DNA from: Rhodonellum psychrophilum GCM71 = DSM 17998
GTDB taxonomy: Bacteria > Bacteroidota > Bacteroidia > Cytophagales > Cyclobacteriaceae
Assembly (NCBI RefSeq): GCF_000381545.1
Contig: NZ_KB906680.1
Coordinates: 124,001 to 188,000, forward strand
DNA: 64,000 nt
Direction: 5' to 3'
In this document: in pieces, positions 45,075 through 53,116 of the stretch
Layout: each line of letters begins with the position of its first letter
How positions within the stretch are numbered: position 1 is the stretch's first letter
Notes under the pieces: model-generated
Told to the model about the DNA's origin: nothing
The model's input: the letters and a program-made list of their open reading frames with translations, nothing else
Databases searched by the model: none
Made by a program: the position numbers and the translations under genes

Positions 45075-45983
45075 TTATTTTTTATTGCTGATCTTGTACA
45101 ACACACCCAATGCCAGGGCCTGACTATATTGGATCCCCGGATCCATATCAATGTCATAGAGATTGATACTGGTAAAAGTCACATCAATAAAACTGGTGAT
45201 TTTTGCCACCAAAGTCACATCCAGTCGGTGATCGATATTCTTGAAAGAAAGCGTTTCATAATTCCCAAACATCTGATACCTGGAATTGATCGTGAAATTC
45301 TCACTGATTTGCTTTTTCCAAGTGGCATAAACCAAGAATGCGAGTAATTCGCCCCTGACCTTCTTTCCAGGATCAACACCATAATTATTTGGAACGTTGT
45401 TGATGATTTCAGTATTGGTCACAAAGGTTAATCTTGGGGAAAAAGGAGACAATCTCAGCGCAAACTCATCATTGGGCTTGTATTCCAGACCCAATGAAGC
45501 TGTCAAAAAACCTGGGGCAAGAAAACTTGAGATCAGCAAATCATTGCCGTTGTCTCCATACTCGAACCCATCAGCGAACTGGGAAATAAAATTGACCGCT
45601 GTAAAATATCCCCAATGGTCTGAGATTTTGTATCCCAACTTTGAATCCAAGAAAATCCTATCCGCCGCCTTCCTTGTACCTTGTCCTTCATTTTTCACAA
45701 TCCCAAATAGAAACTCCAGGTCATTGTCCCAAGAAATCTTCTCCTTGGCATAATTGGCTTTTCCTGAAATGATGGAGCCGAACGCCACGGAATTAACCCC
45801 ACCTGATTTCCAGTTTCCACTGAAGGCTGCCTGATTGAAATTGAGCCCAGCGCTGATTTCTGAGTTCCAATAAGTTGTGTCTTTTAATGCCGTCACAGGA
45901 CTGGGAACAGCTTCAATAACGTCCTGCGCTTGAGAAGCATAACCCAACAGTCCAAAGAATAAGATTAAAATTGAATTTTTCAT
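45075..45983 (-). CDS. DUF3078-family outer-membrane-type protein
   Basis: A signal peptide (ILILFFGLLGYASQAQ) precedes ~280 residues of the DUF3078 pattern: YWNSEISAGLNFNQAAFSGN, WKSGGVNSVAFGSIISGKAN, KISWDNDLEFLFGIVKNEGQ, DRIFLDSKLGYKISDHWGYF. The C-terminal half alternates aromatic residues as in outer-membrane barrel strands and ends LALGVLYKISNKK. Function is unknown. It stands alone, facing the usp gene convergently. Confidence 0.86.
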   Translation of the reverse strand: MKNSILILFFGLLGYASQAQDVIEAVPSPVTALKDTTYWNSEISAGLNFNQAAFSGNWKSGGVNSVAFGSIISGKANYAKEKISWDNDLEFLFGIVKNEGQGTRKAADRIFLDSKLGYKISDHWGYFTAVNFISQFADGFEYGDNGNDLLISSFLAPGFLTASLGLEYKPNDEFALRLSPFSPRLTFVTNTEIINNVPNNYGVDPGKKVRGELLAFLVYATWKKQISENFTINSRYQMFGNYETLSFKNIDHRLDVTLVAKITSFIDVTFTSINLYDIDMDPGIQYSQALALGVLYKISNKK

Positions 45984-46193
45984 GATTCCGAAAATTTAAG
46001 TTTAGAAAGTATACACAAATAAAATAATAAACAATTTGAAGAAAAAATATAAGCTTTCATTTTGTGTTTTATAATTGAAAATAGCCTTACAGAAAAATTA
46101 CCTAATCCCGATACCAATAAAATCTATAAATTACAGCACATTGATCCGAAATTCAATTTCAAGCGTTAGATAAGAAGACAAACCGAAATCACA

Positions 46194-46781
46194 ATGAAAA
46201 TCAATCTATTGAATCCTTATTTTGCACTGATCATTTTCGTTTGCATGGGATGCAGCTCCATCGAAATATTCAAGGAAAATACGGAAATCGCACCTTATAA
46301 AGCCTACACCAGTTTTGTACTGATCAATAAAGAAATTGGCATGAAGGGATTTGACGATGACCTTTTGGATGCCCAGGTTTCCCACGACTTACAGGAGCAA
46401 CTGGAAGCCATCGGCATGAAATATGAGAGAACCAATCCCGACTTGGTCATCCGATATGCCTCAAATGAAGATCTTAGACAAAAAGAGATATACCAAAACA
46501 GGTATCCAATGTGGGGATGGAGGGTTTGGGACCCATGGATGTTTGATCCGAGAATGAACAATCGATTCAACACCGTCACCACAAAGGATTATGAGTTGAT
46601 CCAATTGATCGTGGATTATATAGATCCAAAGGAAGATAAAATCCTAATGCGGCTCACCGCTGTGAGCGAAAGCAACAGCCCAAAGGAAAAAAGGAAAAGA
46701 CTATCCAAATCAGTCTCTCAGATAGTGAAAACATACCAAGAGCATCTTGACACCTACCTTCCGGAATTAAGAGATAAGTAA
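46194..46781 (+). CDS. DUF4136-family lipoprotein
   Basis: The 195-residue protein has a hydrophobic leader ending FVCMGC, a lipoprotein site, then IEIFKENTEIAPYKAYTSFV, LLDAQVSHDLQEQLEAIGMK and NPDLVIRYASNEDL, matching DUF4136. A Trp-rich loop (PMWGWRVWDPWMFDP) interrupts the fold and resembles the WGxxxxWxW stretch seen in many DUF4136 members. The function is unknown, and the protein is located in the periplasm or inner leaflet of the outer membrane. Confidence 0.85.
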   Translation: MKINLLNPYFALIIFVCMGCSSIEIFKENTEIAPYKAYTSFVLINKEIGMKGFDDDLLDAQVSHDLQEQLEAIGMKYERTNPDLVIRYASNEDLRQKEIYQNRYPMWGWRVWDPWMFDPRMNNRFNTVTTKDYELIQLIVDYIDPKEDKILMRLTAVSESNSPKEKRKRLSKSVSQIVKTYQEHLDTYLPELRDK

Positions 46782-46974
46782 ATATCAAGTCCTATCCGGA
46801 GAATTTTATCAAAATAGGGTCTATCCCTTTCTCACGAAATGCTTGTTTTAATTTTAGAAAAAAAAATAATTGGTTTTAATAAAAATTAATATCAAAGCCA
46901 TGTTGCAATTCAAAACTATTCCGTTATTTTTGTATTAATAATTTTGCATTTCAAAACATGTATTTTGCATCTTG

Positions 46975-47331
46975 ATGGTTCGGATAGTATTAATCGACGA
47001 TGATCCCATAAGTACCTTTATTACTGAAAAGCTTATTTTCAACAACATAAAGGTGCCCTGTACAATTTTTAAATTCCAAAGTGCCATAGAAGCACTCAAG
47101 GATATTTCCAGTATTAGTCCAAACTACCTTTTTTTGGATTTAAACATGCCGGAAATGACAGGTTGGGATTTTTTGGAAGAATTTGAGCCCAAAACCTATA
47201 AGCCGGAAGTTTATATCCTGAGCAGTTCCGTCGATGAAAGAGACATCAATAAAGCTTCAAATTACTCCTTGGTCAAAAAATATTTATCAAAACCACTGAT
47301 CAAAAAATATATCAAAACCATTTTTAAATAA
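46975..47331 (+). CDS. Single-domain response regulator (CheY-like)
   Basis: This receiver-only protein of 118 residues starts from the ATG at 46975 (a TTG sits directly upstream). The acidic pocket is VLIDDDPIS near residue 8, the phosphoacceptor Asp in FLDLNMPEMTGWDFL, the Thr/Ser switch in YILSSSVDE, and the conserved Lys in KYLSKPLIKKY. There is no output domain. Its kinase partner is not encoded nearby, so it probably acts in a phosphorelay or by protein contact. Confidence 0.88.
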   Translation: MVRIVLIDDDPISTFITEKLIFNNIKVPCTIFKFQSAIEALKDISSISPNYLFLDLNMPEMTGWDFLEEFEPKTYKPEVYILSSSVDERDINKASNYSLVKKYLSKPLIKKYIKTIFK

Positions 47332-47352
47332 ATCTTCTTAATCATAAATTTT

Positions 47353-47387
47353 AAAAGGTTCCGTCATTGATAGAGCCTTTTTTTTAT
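47353..47387 (+). terminator. Weak terminator after the response regulator gene
   Basis: AAAAGG and CCTTTTTTTT arms flank a ~20-base loop (47353-47387). The stem is short but a T-run of eight follows. Confidence 0.45.
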
Positions 47388-47448
47388 GCATTTCTAAAAC
47401 CTGAATGCCATTTTATGGTTATATTGATAGAACAACAATTGAAGTGAA

Positions 47449-47958
47449 ATGGCAAAAAACAATCTTGATCTCATCAAAGCATTCAGAAAAACGATCGTAA
47501 AACTGAAAAATGGGGCACCCTATCAATGGGGCCACATGGGGGCTTGCAACTGCGGAAACCTTGCACAGGAAATCACTCAATTGAGCAAAGCTGAAATCCA
47601 TCGCTTTGCCATGCAAAGGATGGGTGATTGGAACGAACAGTTGATCGATTATTGCCCCACCAGTGGATATCCGATGGATTTGATGATCGATAAAATGTTG
47701 GAAGCTGGATTGACCCTCGATGAATTGAAGCATTTGGAAAGGCTTTCCGACCCAAAAATCCTCAAAGAAATTCCCTTTGAAGAAAGGAATAACCTTCTTA
47801 AAAACAGGAAAGAAGATGTAATTCTATATCTCGAAACTTGGACAGGAATTCTTGAAAAGGAATGGCTGGATAGTCAACAAATCCAATTGGAGATCAAGAA
47901 CCATTTCCTGCCTGATCAAAATCCAAATGGCAAAAAGAAAGCGCTGATCTTGGTGTAA
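47449..47958 (+). CDS. Uncharacterised cytoplasmic protein with a GACNCG motif
   Basis: I do not recognise a named family for this 169-residue protein. Visible features are an early QWGHMGACNCGNLAQEITQL block with paired Cys and a His, a KMLEAGLTLDELKHLERLSD helix and the C-terminal ILYLETWTGILEKEWLDSQQ. The compact, charged composition and normal codon use suggest a genuine cytoplasmic protein. The two Cys and the His in the motif could bind a metal or redox partner, but nothing proves it. The gene is followed after 72 bases by the acidic-protein gene at 48031. Confidence 0.7.
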   Translation: MAKNNLDLIKAFRKTIVKLKNGAPYQWGHMGACNCGNLAQEITQLSKAEIHRFAMQRMGDWNEQLIDYCPTSGYPMDLMIDKMLEAGLTLDELKHLERLSDPKILKEIPFEERNNLLKNRKEDVILYLETWTGILEKEWLDSQQIQLEIKNHFLPDQNPNGKKKALILV

Positions 47959-48030
47959 AAAAATATTTTGAAGTGTTTAGTGAAAATCAATGCAATTAAT
48001 ATATTTGCATCATTAACCAACGTTCACACC

Positions 48031-48237
48031 ATGGAGGATTTTGAAGAGGAATTAGATGATTTCGTAGAAGAAGAGGAAGATGAGTTTGCTGAGCAATTTA
48101 AAGACGAGGCATATGACTTGGACGATGACAGTGAGCTTCTCGACGACCATTTTGTAGATTTTGACGACGACGACGACGACGACCTTGAAGACTTCGAAGA
48201 TGAGGATTTCGAAGACCTTGACGACGAAATTGACTGA
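48031..48237 (+). CDS. Very acidic small protein
   Basis: The ATG at 48031 gives a 68-residue protein made almost entirely of Asp and Glu with Phe, Leu and Tyr spaced through it (MEDFEEELDDFVEEEEDEFA, then FDDDDDDDLEDFEDEDFEDL). The GAC-triplet run at 48168-48180 underlies the poly-Asp. It has no signal or membrane segment. Small acidic tails of this sort occur in Bacteroidota and may bind basic proteins or cations, but the role is unknown. A strong terminator follows. Confidence 0.65.
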   Translation: MEDFEEELDDFVEEEEDEFAEQFKDEAYDLDDDSELLDDHFVDFDDDDDDDLEDFEDEDFEDLDDEID

Positions 48238-48247
48238 GTCAGAAAAA

Positions 48248-48287
48248 CAAAGGCAGATGGAATGGCATTTCCTTCTGCCTTTTTTTG
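48248..48287 (+). terminator. Terminator after the acidic small protein gene
   Basis: AAAGGCAGA (48249-48257) pairs with TCTGCCTTT (48274-48282) and is followed by a T-run. The stop codon lies just upstream. Confidence 0.85.
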
Positions 48288-48295
48288 GATCTTTC

Positions 48296-48326
48296 TTTGA
48301 GCAACAAACCTTCTGTATTATCTTTC
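48296..48326 (+). promoter_or_regulatory. Candidate promoter of the 50-residue membrane protein gene
   Basis: TTTG at 48296-48299 and TATCTTTC at 48319-48326 are spaced 19 bases apart, a close fit to the Bacteroidota -33/-7 pair. The ATG at 48362 is 36 bases downstream. Confidence 0.5.
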
Positions 48327-48361
48327 GAAAAAATTAAGCAATTCATTTAATCCCATATATC

Positions 48362-48514
48362 ATGCTATTACAGATTTTTAATTCCCCAATCGCACCAGGT
48401 GCACAATTGTTCCTTTTAATCGTTTGTATCTTGATCGGTGTGGGCGCTGGACTTTCGGCAATGGATGCCCGAAAAAGCCTTTTCAAAAAAGAGGATGACA
48501 AGAAAAATCACTAA
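48362..48514 (+). CDS. 50-residue single-span membrane protein
   Basis: A short frame from ATG 48362 to TAA 48512-48514 encodes 50 residues: a polar start (MLLQIFNSPIAPGAQ), one hydrophobic helix (LFLLIVCILIGVGAGLSAM) and a basic tail (DARKSLFKKEDDKKNH). It has its own likely promoter (48296) and is followed by a strong bidirectional terminator at 48533. It is too short for family assignment. The positive-inside tail predicts a cytoplasmic C-terminus. Confidence 0.6.
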   Translation: MLLQIFNSPIAPGAQLFLLIVCILIGVGAGLSAMDARKSLFKKEDDKKNH

Positions 48515-48532
48515 GTTCATTCGTTAATTTAG

Positions 48533-48573
48533 AAAAAAAAAGAGAGGACTTTAAAAGTCCTCTCTTTTTTTTT
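48533..48573. terminator. Bidirectional terminator between the small membrane protein and POT genes
   Basis: The near-perfect palindrome AGAGAGGACTTTAAAAGTCC with complementary tail TCTCT and long A/T runs spans 48533-48573. It serves the plus-strand small gene and the minus-strand transporter gene. Confidence 0.9.
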
Positions 48574-50223
48574 CTAATGGACATTTCCCATCAATTTTCT
48601 AATGGGCTTGCTGAGCAGGAGCAAAACCACACCAGCTCCTATTGCCGTGTAAATGATCATCATGTATTGGTCTGGCATCTGTGCCAAAGCTTCCTCAGTC
48701 CCCCCGCTTGCCTCACCGGCGATGATTCCAGCAATCAAATTTCCAAGTGAAACCGAAAGGAACCAAATCCCCATCATTTGCCCTCCATATTTTGCAGGGG
48801 CAAGTTTGGTGACCAAACTCAATCCAACTGGACTAAGACTCAGCTCACCGAAGGTGTGAAGCATATAAGTAAAGATCAACCAGGTGGGAGCAGCCAAATC
48901 CCCTGACGCCGCAATTTTAGCGGCAAAATACATCACAAAGAAACCAATGCCCAAAAGCAACAAGCCCATTGCAAATTTCAAAGGGGAACTTGGTTCTAAA
49001 TTTCTTCTTCCAAGCCATACCCACATCGCACCAAATACAGGTGCAAAAATTATGATGAACATGGAATTGACAGATTGAAAATATCCCGCTGGGATTTCCC
49101 ATCCCAATAAGGATCTATCCGTAAATCGTTCTGCAAATAGATTGAGGGTGGATCCCGCTTGCTCAAAACCTGACCAAAACAAAGCTGAAAATAGGAAGAG
49201 GATGGCGATCACCATCACTTTTTTCCTTTCATCAGCATTCAATCCCCCGAAAAGAATCACATATCCCAAGTAAACGAATGCCACGATGGCTATAATTGTC
49301 CCAGAAGCATTTGCCAAATCACTGACATTGATCGGAATGATACCCATAAAGAGCAGGGACAAAACAAATAATACTACTGCACCGATGATCAACAGGATTT
49401 TTATCAACTTTTTTCTATCCCCAATTTCCTCGTCGGTTTTGAAGGCAATATCCTCACCATAACCCTCCAGGAATTTACTTGTAAATCTGTATTGGATCAG
49501 GCCGATGACCATTCCCAATCCAGCCAAGCCAAAACCCAAATGCCAATCGTAGATCGCCAAGGTGCTGCAAGCAATCGGGGCTATCAAAGCGCCAATATTG
49601 ATCCCCATATAAAAGATGGAGAACCCTGCGTCTCTTTTTGAACTTCCCGCAGGATACAACTGCCCAACTACAGAACTGATATTGGGTTTCAGCAATCCTG
49701 TTCCCAAAACAATAAGGATCAATCCCATGAAAAAGGTGTTGGTATCAAAAGAAGAAAGACTTTCCTTTACTTCCGAACCATCCCCGATCAAATTGACCAA
49801 TCCAGGAAGTGCCATGGTAAAATGGCCCAAGGCAATGATAATTCCACCGTACCACACAGATTTCTTCAGTCCAAAAAGCCGATCGGCAAACCAGCCTCCC
49901 GGTAATGCCAACAAATAAACCCCCATAGTGTAAAGACCATAGATAGCCCCGGAGGTTTTGTCGTCAAATCCCAAACCTCCATCCACAATGGCTGTGGTCA
50001 TGAACAAGATCAAAAGGGCACGCATCCCATAATAACTGAACCTCTCCCACATTTCTGTGAAAAAGAGCGTCATCAACCCCTTGGGATGACCAAATATCGT
50101 AGGACCTAGGAAGAGATCCTCTCCTACGGATTTCATGGCATTATCTGGGATATTTTCCAAAGTATAATTAAAGTTAATGGGTGGTAGATACGAATGAATT
50201 ACAATGATAAGAGATTTTTTCAT
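48574..50223 (-). CDS. POT/PTR-family proton-coupled oligopeptide transporter
   Basis: This MFS-type transporter of 549 residues imports di- or tripeptides with protons. The conserved motif FFTEMWERFSYYGMRALLIL lies at residues 52-72, and the ExxERFxYYG signature identifies the POT family. Twelve or more hydrophobic helices follow, with the FYMGINIGALIAPIACSTLA block and FGELSLSPVGLSLVTKLAPA motif typical of DtpT-like members. The start may be at residue 30 (ATG at 50136), giving a shorter tail. The gene is free-standing. Confidence 0.93.
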   Translation of the reverse strand: MKKSLIIVIHSYLPPINFNYTLENIPDNAMKSVGEDLFLGPTIFGHPKGLMTLFFTEMWERFSYYGMRALLILFMTTAIVDGGLGFDDKTSGAIYGLYTMGVYLLALPGGWFADRLFGLKKSVWYGGIIIALGHFTMALPGLVNLIGDGSEVKESLSSFDTNTFFMGLILIVLGTGLLKPNISSVVGQLYPAGSSKRDAGFSIFYMGINIGALIAPIACSTLAIYDWHLGFGLAGLGMVIGLIQYRFTSKFLEGYGEDIAFKTDEEIGDRKKLIKILLIIGAVVLFVLSLLFMGIIPINVSDLANASGTIIAIVAFVYLGYVILFGGLNADERKKVMVIAILFLFSALFWSGFEQAGSTLNLFAERFTDRSLLGWEIPAGYFQSVNSMFIIIFAPVFGAMWVWLGRRNLEPSSPLKFAMGLLLLGIGFFVMYFAAKIAASGDLAAPTWLIFTYMLHTFGELSLSPVGLSLVTKLAPAKYGGQMMGIWFLSVSLGNLIAGIIAGEASGGTEEALAQMPDQYMMIIYTAIGAGVVLLLLSKPIRKLMGNVH

Positions 50224-50382
50224 TTCTTGCTACAATTGGTATCGAATTGGCCCAAAGGGAAACCAAACTGATTAAAAATCGAACAGTCTTTGTTTTCCAG
50301 CCAAAAACTACAAGTCCAATAGCTATATTTAATTAGCATTAAATCTTTACGTAATCGATTGAATTTGTAAAAAAAGCATTTT

Positions 50383-50418
50383 TTTGGATAAATGATCTGT
50401 CAAGATTTTATATCTTTG
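50383..50418 (+). promoter_or_regulatory. Candidate pckA promoter
   Basis: TATCTTTG (50411-50418) is an exact -7 box; TTTG at 50383-50386 is a possible -33 box, spaced 24 bases, longer than usual. It lies 30 bases before the ATG. Confidence 0.45.
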
Positions 50419-50447
50419 AGCAGAAATATAAACCCATTTAAAACTTA

Positions 50448-52058
50448 ATGAATATGGCATATCCGGAGATTAAATCAAGCCAAAAAAGCTTGGCAGAACT
50501 AGGTCTTGATAATTCCGACAAAATTTTTAGAAATCTCAGCCCTGCTGAGCTTATAGAACACGCTCTTCTTCGCCAAGAAGGCGTTCTGACCGACACCGGT
50601 GCTTTGATGGTCAGCACAGGTGAATTCAGTGGAAGATCTCCAAAAGACAGATTTATTGTCATGGATGCACAAACCAAGGATTCCGTATGGTGGGGTGATA
50701 TCAATATTCCCCTTGAAGAAGAGAAATTTGATCAACTCTACAAACAGATGGTTGATTTTCTGAAAGACAAAGACCTATTCGTAAGAGAAGCCTATGCTGG
50801 AGCGGCACCTGATTACAGGCTGAACCTTACCATTATCAACACCCTGGCATGGCAAAACCTTTTCTGCTACAACATGTTTCTGAGGCCTTCTTCCGAAGAA
50901 TTGGAGGGATTCCAGACTGACTTTACGATTATTTGCATCCCTGAATTTGAGGCAGATCCTAGTGCGAACGGGACAAGACAAAAGAATTTTGCGATCATCA
51001 ACCTGTCCAAAAAAATAATCTTGATCGGGGGTACAGCTTACGCAGGTGAAATCAAAAAAGGTATTTTTTCCGTATTGAATTATTTGCTGCCACACGAGCG
51101 CAATGTACTATCCATGCATTGCTCATCCAATCTTGGTGACAAAGGCGATACTGCCGTATTCTTTGGCCTATCCGGAACGGGTAAGACCACACTTTCTGCA
51201 GATCCAAACCGAAGCTTGATCGGCGATGACGAACATGGCTGGAATGATGACACGGTTTTCAATTTTGAAGGTGGGTGCTACGCAAAAGTCGTCAACCTTG
51301 AGGAAGAAAATGAACCTGACATTTGGAATGCCATCAAGTTTGGGGCCATTGTGGAAAACACCAAATTTCACCCAGGTACCAGAACTGTCAATTACAGAAA
51401 CATTGATCTCACTGAAAACACAAGAACGGCCTATCCGATTCATTTTATAAAAAATGCAATGGAACCATCCGTAGGAGGAATACCCAAAAATATATTTTTC
51501 CTGACAGCGGATGCTTTTGGAGTGATTCCTCCAATTTCAAAACTGAACAAAAGCCAAGCGATGTATCATTTTATTTCAGGTTATACGGCTAAGGTGGCAG
51601 GAACAGAAATGGGAATCACGGAACCCAAAACCACGTTTTCAGCTTGTTTCGGGGCAGCATTCCTCCCCTTGCATCCTACAAAATATGCAACCCTGTTTGG
51701 AGAAAAAATGGAGCAGCACGACGTAAATGTTTGGTTGATCAATACAGGTTGGACAGGTGGTCCCTATGGAATCGGTTCTAGAATGAAATTGAAATATACA
51801 CGGGCGATGATCACAGCTGCCCTCGAAGGACATTTGGATCATGTAGGCTTCAGGAAACACAGTGTATTCGGAGTGGCAATTCCCGAATCTTGCCCCAATG
51901 TCCCAAAAGAGGTTTTGAGCCCACGTGCCACATGGGAAGACAAGGACGCCTATGACAAAAAAGCCAGGGAACTGGGACAGTCCTTCATCGCCAACTTTAA
52001 AAAATTCGAAGACTATGCCAGCAATGAAATTCTGGCAGGTGCCCCAAGTTGGGAATAA
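50448..52058 (+). CDS. pckA: Phosphoenolpyruvate carboxykinase (ATP)
   Basis: PckA converts oxaloacetate and ATP to PEP, the first step of gluconeogenesis. The 536-residue protein has a RSPKDRFIV substrate loop, MHCSSNLGDKGDTAVFFGLS with the P-loop GLSGTGKTTLS, DDEHGWNDDTVFNFEGGCYA with the metal-binding Asp/Glu, and GTRTVNYRNIDLTENTRTAY, all diagnostic of the ATP-dependent class. A second ATG six bases downstream is an equally possible start. A strong terminator follows. Confidence 0.97.
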   Translation: MNMAYPEIKSSQKSLAELGLDNSDKIFRNLSPAELIEHALLRQEGVLTDTGALMVSTGEFSGRSPKDRFIVMDAQTKDSVWWGDINIPLEEEKFDQLYKQMVDFLKDKDLFVREAYAGAAPDYRLNLTIINTLAWQNLFCYNMFLRPSSEELEGFQTDFTIICIPEFEADPSANGTRQKNFAIINLSKKIILIGGTAYAGEIKKGIFSVLNYLLPHERNVLSMHCSSNLGDKGDTAVFFGLSGTGKTTLSADPNRSLIGDDEHGWNDDTVFNFEGGCYAKVVNLEEENEPDIWNAIKFGAIVENTKFHPGTRTVNYRNIDLTENTRTAYPIHFIKNAMEPSVGGIPKNIFFLTADAFGVIPPISKLNKSQAMYHFISGYTAKVAGTEMGITEPKTTFSACFGAAFLPLHPTKYATLFGEKMEQHDVNVWLINTGWTGGPYGIGSRMKLKYTRAMITAALEGHLDHVGFRKHSVFGVAIPESCPNVPKEVLSPRATWEDKDAYDKKARELGQSFIANFKKFEDYASNEILAGAPSWE

Positions 52059-52083
52059 AAACCATAAATAAACCCAAATAATT

Positions 52084-52108
52084 AAGGGGAGCATTGCTCC
52101 CCTTTTTT
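52084..52108 (+). terminator. Terminator of pckA
   Basis: Stem AAGGGGAGC/GCTCCCCTT with a three-base loop (52084-52104) and a T-run ending at 52108. Confidence 0.92.
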
Positions 52109-52183
52109 GCGTATTTTTTTCTCAAACGAAACTTCAAATTTTCAAAATTTTAAATTATCTATTCAAACAGCAGTTTTTGCGTG

Positions 52184-52191
52184 TATATTTG
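52184..52191 (+). promoter_or_regulatory. Candidate -7 promoter box for the peptidyl-prolyl isomerase gene
   Basis: The box reads TATATTTG, an exact TAnnTTTG match, 93 bases before the ATG at 52284. No convincing -33 box is seen at the usual distance. Confidence 0.35.
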
Positions 52192-52283
52192 TAACAATTA
52201 AATTCAAGAAAAAAATTGAGGATTTTGCGATTCATTTGCATCAAATCACAATCGGATCAGTTTACAATTTTACTAATACCATT

Positions 52284-52718
52284 ATGACTACAGGAGAAAT
52301 TCACACCGAAAAAGGTGTTATGAAAGTTGAGTTTTATGATGAAGATGCACCAAAAGCTGTTGCGAATTTTATCAAACTTTCCAAAGAAGGATTTTATGAT
52401 GGATTGAAATTTCATAGGGTAATCCCTGATTTCATGATTCAGGGTGGCTGTCCACAAGGCACTGGCACCGGAGGCCCAGGTTACAAAATTGATTGTGAAC
52501 TTACCGGAGAACTTCAATACCACGATCGTGGTGTTCTTTCCATGGCGCACGCAGGAAGAAATACAGGTGGATCCCAATTCTTCATTTGCCACAGCAGAAA
52601 CAACACCAGTCATCTTGACAGAAACCACACATGTTTCGGAAAAGTAGTTGAAGGGTTGGAAACAATTGATCTGATCAAACAAGGCGATAAAATCGAAAAA
52701 ATCGTAATCCTTGACTAA
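52284..52718 (+). CDS. Cyclophilin-type peptidyl-prolyl cis-trans isomerase
   Basis: The ATG at 52284 (MTTGEIHTEKGVMKVEFYDE) starts the cyclophilin fold. The upstream frame to 52107 adds non-homologous residues. The 144-residue protein has KFHRVIPDFMIQGGCPQGTG with the active-site Arg and Phe, MAHAGRNTGGSQFFICH with the Gln/Phe site and NHTCFGKVVEGLETIDLIKQ. It is single-domain and cytoplasmic, speeding proline isomerisation. It is separated from the NupC gene by two repeat elements. Confidence 0.94.
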   Translation: MTTGEIHTEKGVMKVEFYDEDAPKAVANFIKLSKEGFYDGLKFHRVIPDFMIQGGCPQGTGTGGPGYKIDCELTGELQYHDRGVLSMAHAGRNTGGSQFFICHSRNNTSHLDRNHTCFGKVVEGLETIDLIKQGDKIEKIVILD

Positions 52719-52720
52719 AA

Positions 52721-52760
52721 AATAAAAGGCTTAAAATTTATTTAAGCCTTTTATTTTTTT
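52721..52760 (+). terminator. Terminator of the peptidyl-prolyl isomerase gene
   Basis: AAAAGGCTTAAA pairs with TTTAAGCCTTTT across a five-base loop (52724-52752), followed by a T-run, only a few bases after the stop. Confidence 0.9.
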
Positions 52761-52777
52761 TTAAACCAAGTTGGTTC

Positions 52778-52946
52778 ATCCCGCTTAATGCATTACGAAC
52801 TCAATTCAATAGTATAATTAATTGATGTTCAATTAGTTAATTATTTTTTTTAACTTCACCCTATTGGTGTCAGGAATTAGTCTCACAATAGGCTGATTTT
52901 CTTGCCGTTTCGATCTCATTAGGAAACTGAATGCATATTTCGGTTT
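52778..52946 (-). repeat. Dispersed intergenic element, copy 8 (minus orientation)
   Basis: This 169-base copy begins ATCCCGCTTAATGCAT and ends ATGCATATTTCGGTTT. It has the internal inverted repeat CTATTGG (52861-52867) and ACAATAG (52885-52891), and a TTAATTGATGTTCAATTAGT stretch of its own. It is in tandem with copy 9, with one base between the two terminal repeats. Confidence 0.85.
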
Positions 52947-52947
52947 C

Positions 52948-53116
52948 AACCCATTTTATGCATCACCGACTCAAATCCAGTATATAAACAGCTCAGAATC
53001 AGTCATTTTTCTACTATTTTTGACTTCATTCTATCGGTATTGTACTTAATTCTTCAAATAATCTGATTTTTTTGCAGTTTCACCCCCGTAAGGAAAGCCA
53101 ATGCAGATTTCGGGTT
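52948..53116 (-). repeat. Dispersed intergenic element, copy 9 (minus orientation, tandem with copy 8)
   Basis: This 169-base copy begins AACCCATTTTATGCAT and ends GCAGATTTCGGGTT at 53116, the first base of the NupC gene's stop codon (53116-53118 on the minus strand). It carries the full core in reverse orientation, including TTTGCAGTTTCACCCCC and CTATTTTTGACTTCAT. Confidence 0.88.

Noticed and set aside
48168-48182. GAC triplet run considered as a microsatellite or assembly error
   Set aside because: It is in frame, encodes part of a continuous acidic protein and is bounded by a normal start, stop and terminator.
50351-50364. GTAATCGATTGAAT upstream of pckA as another LacI operator
   Set aside because: Only the AATCGATT core is palindromic; the outer half-site bases seen at 4906 are missing, so it is probably chance.
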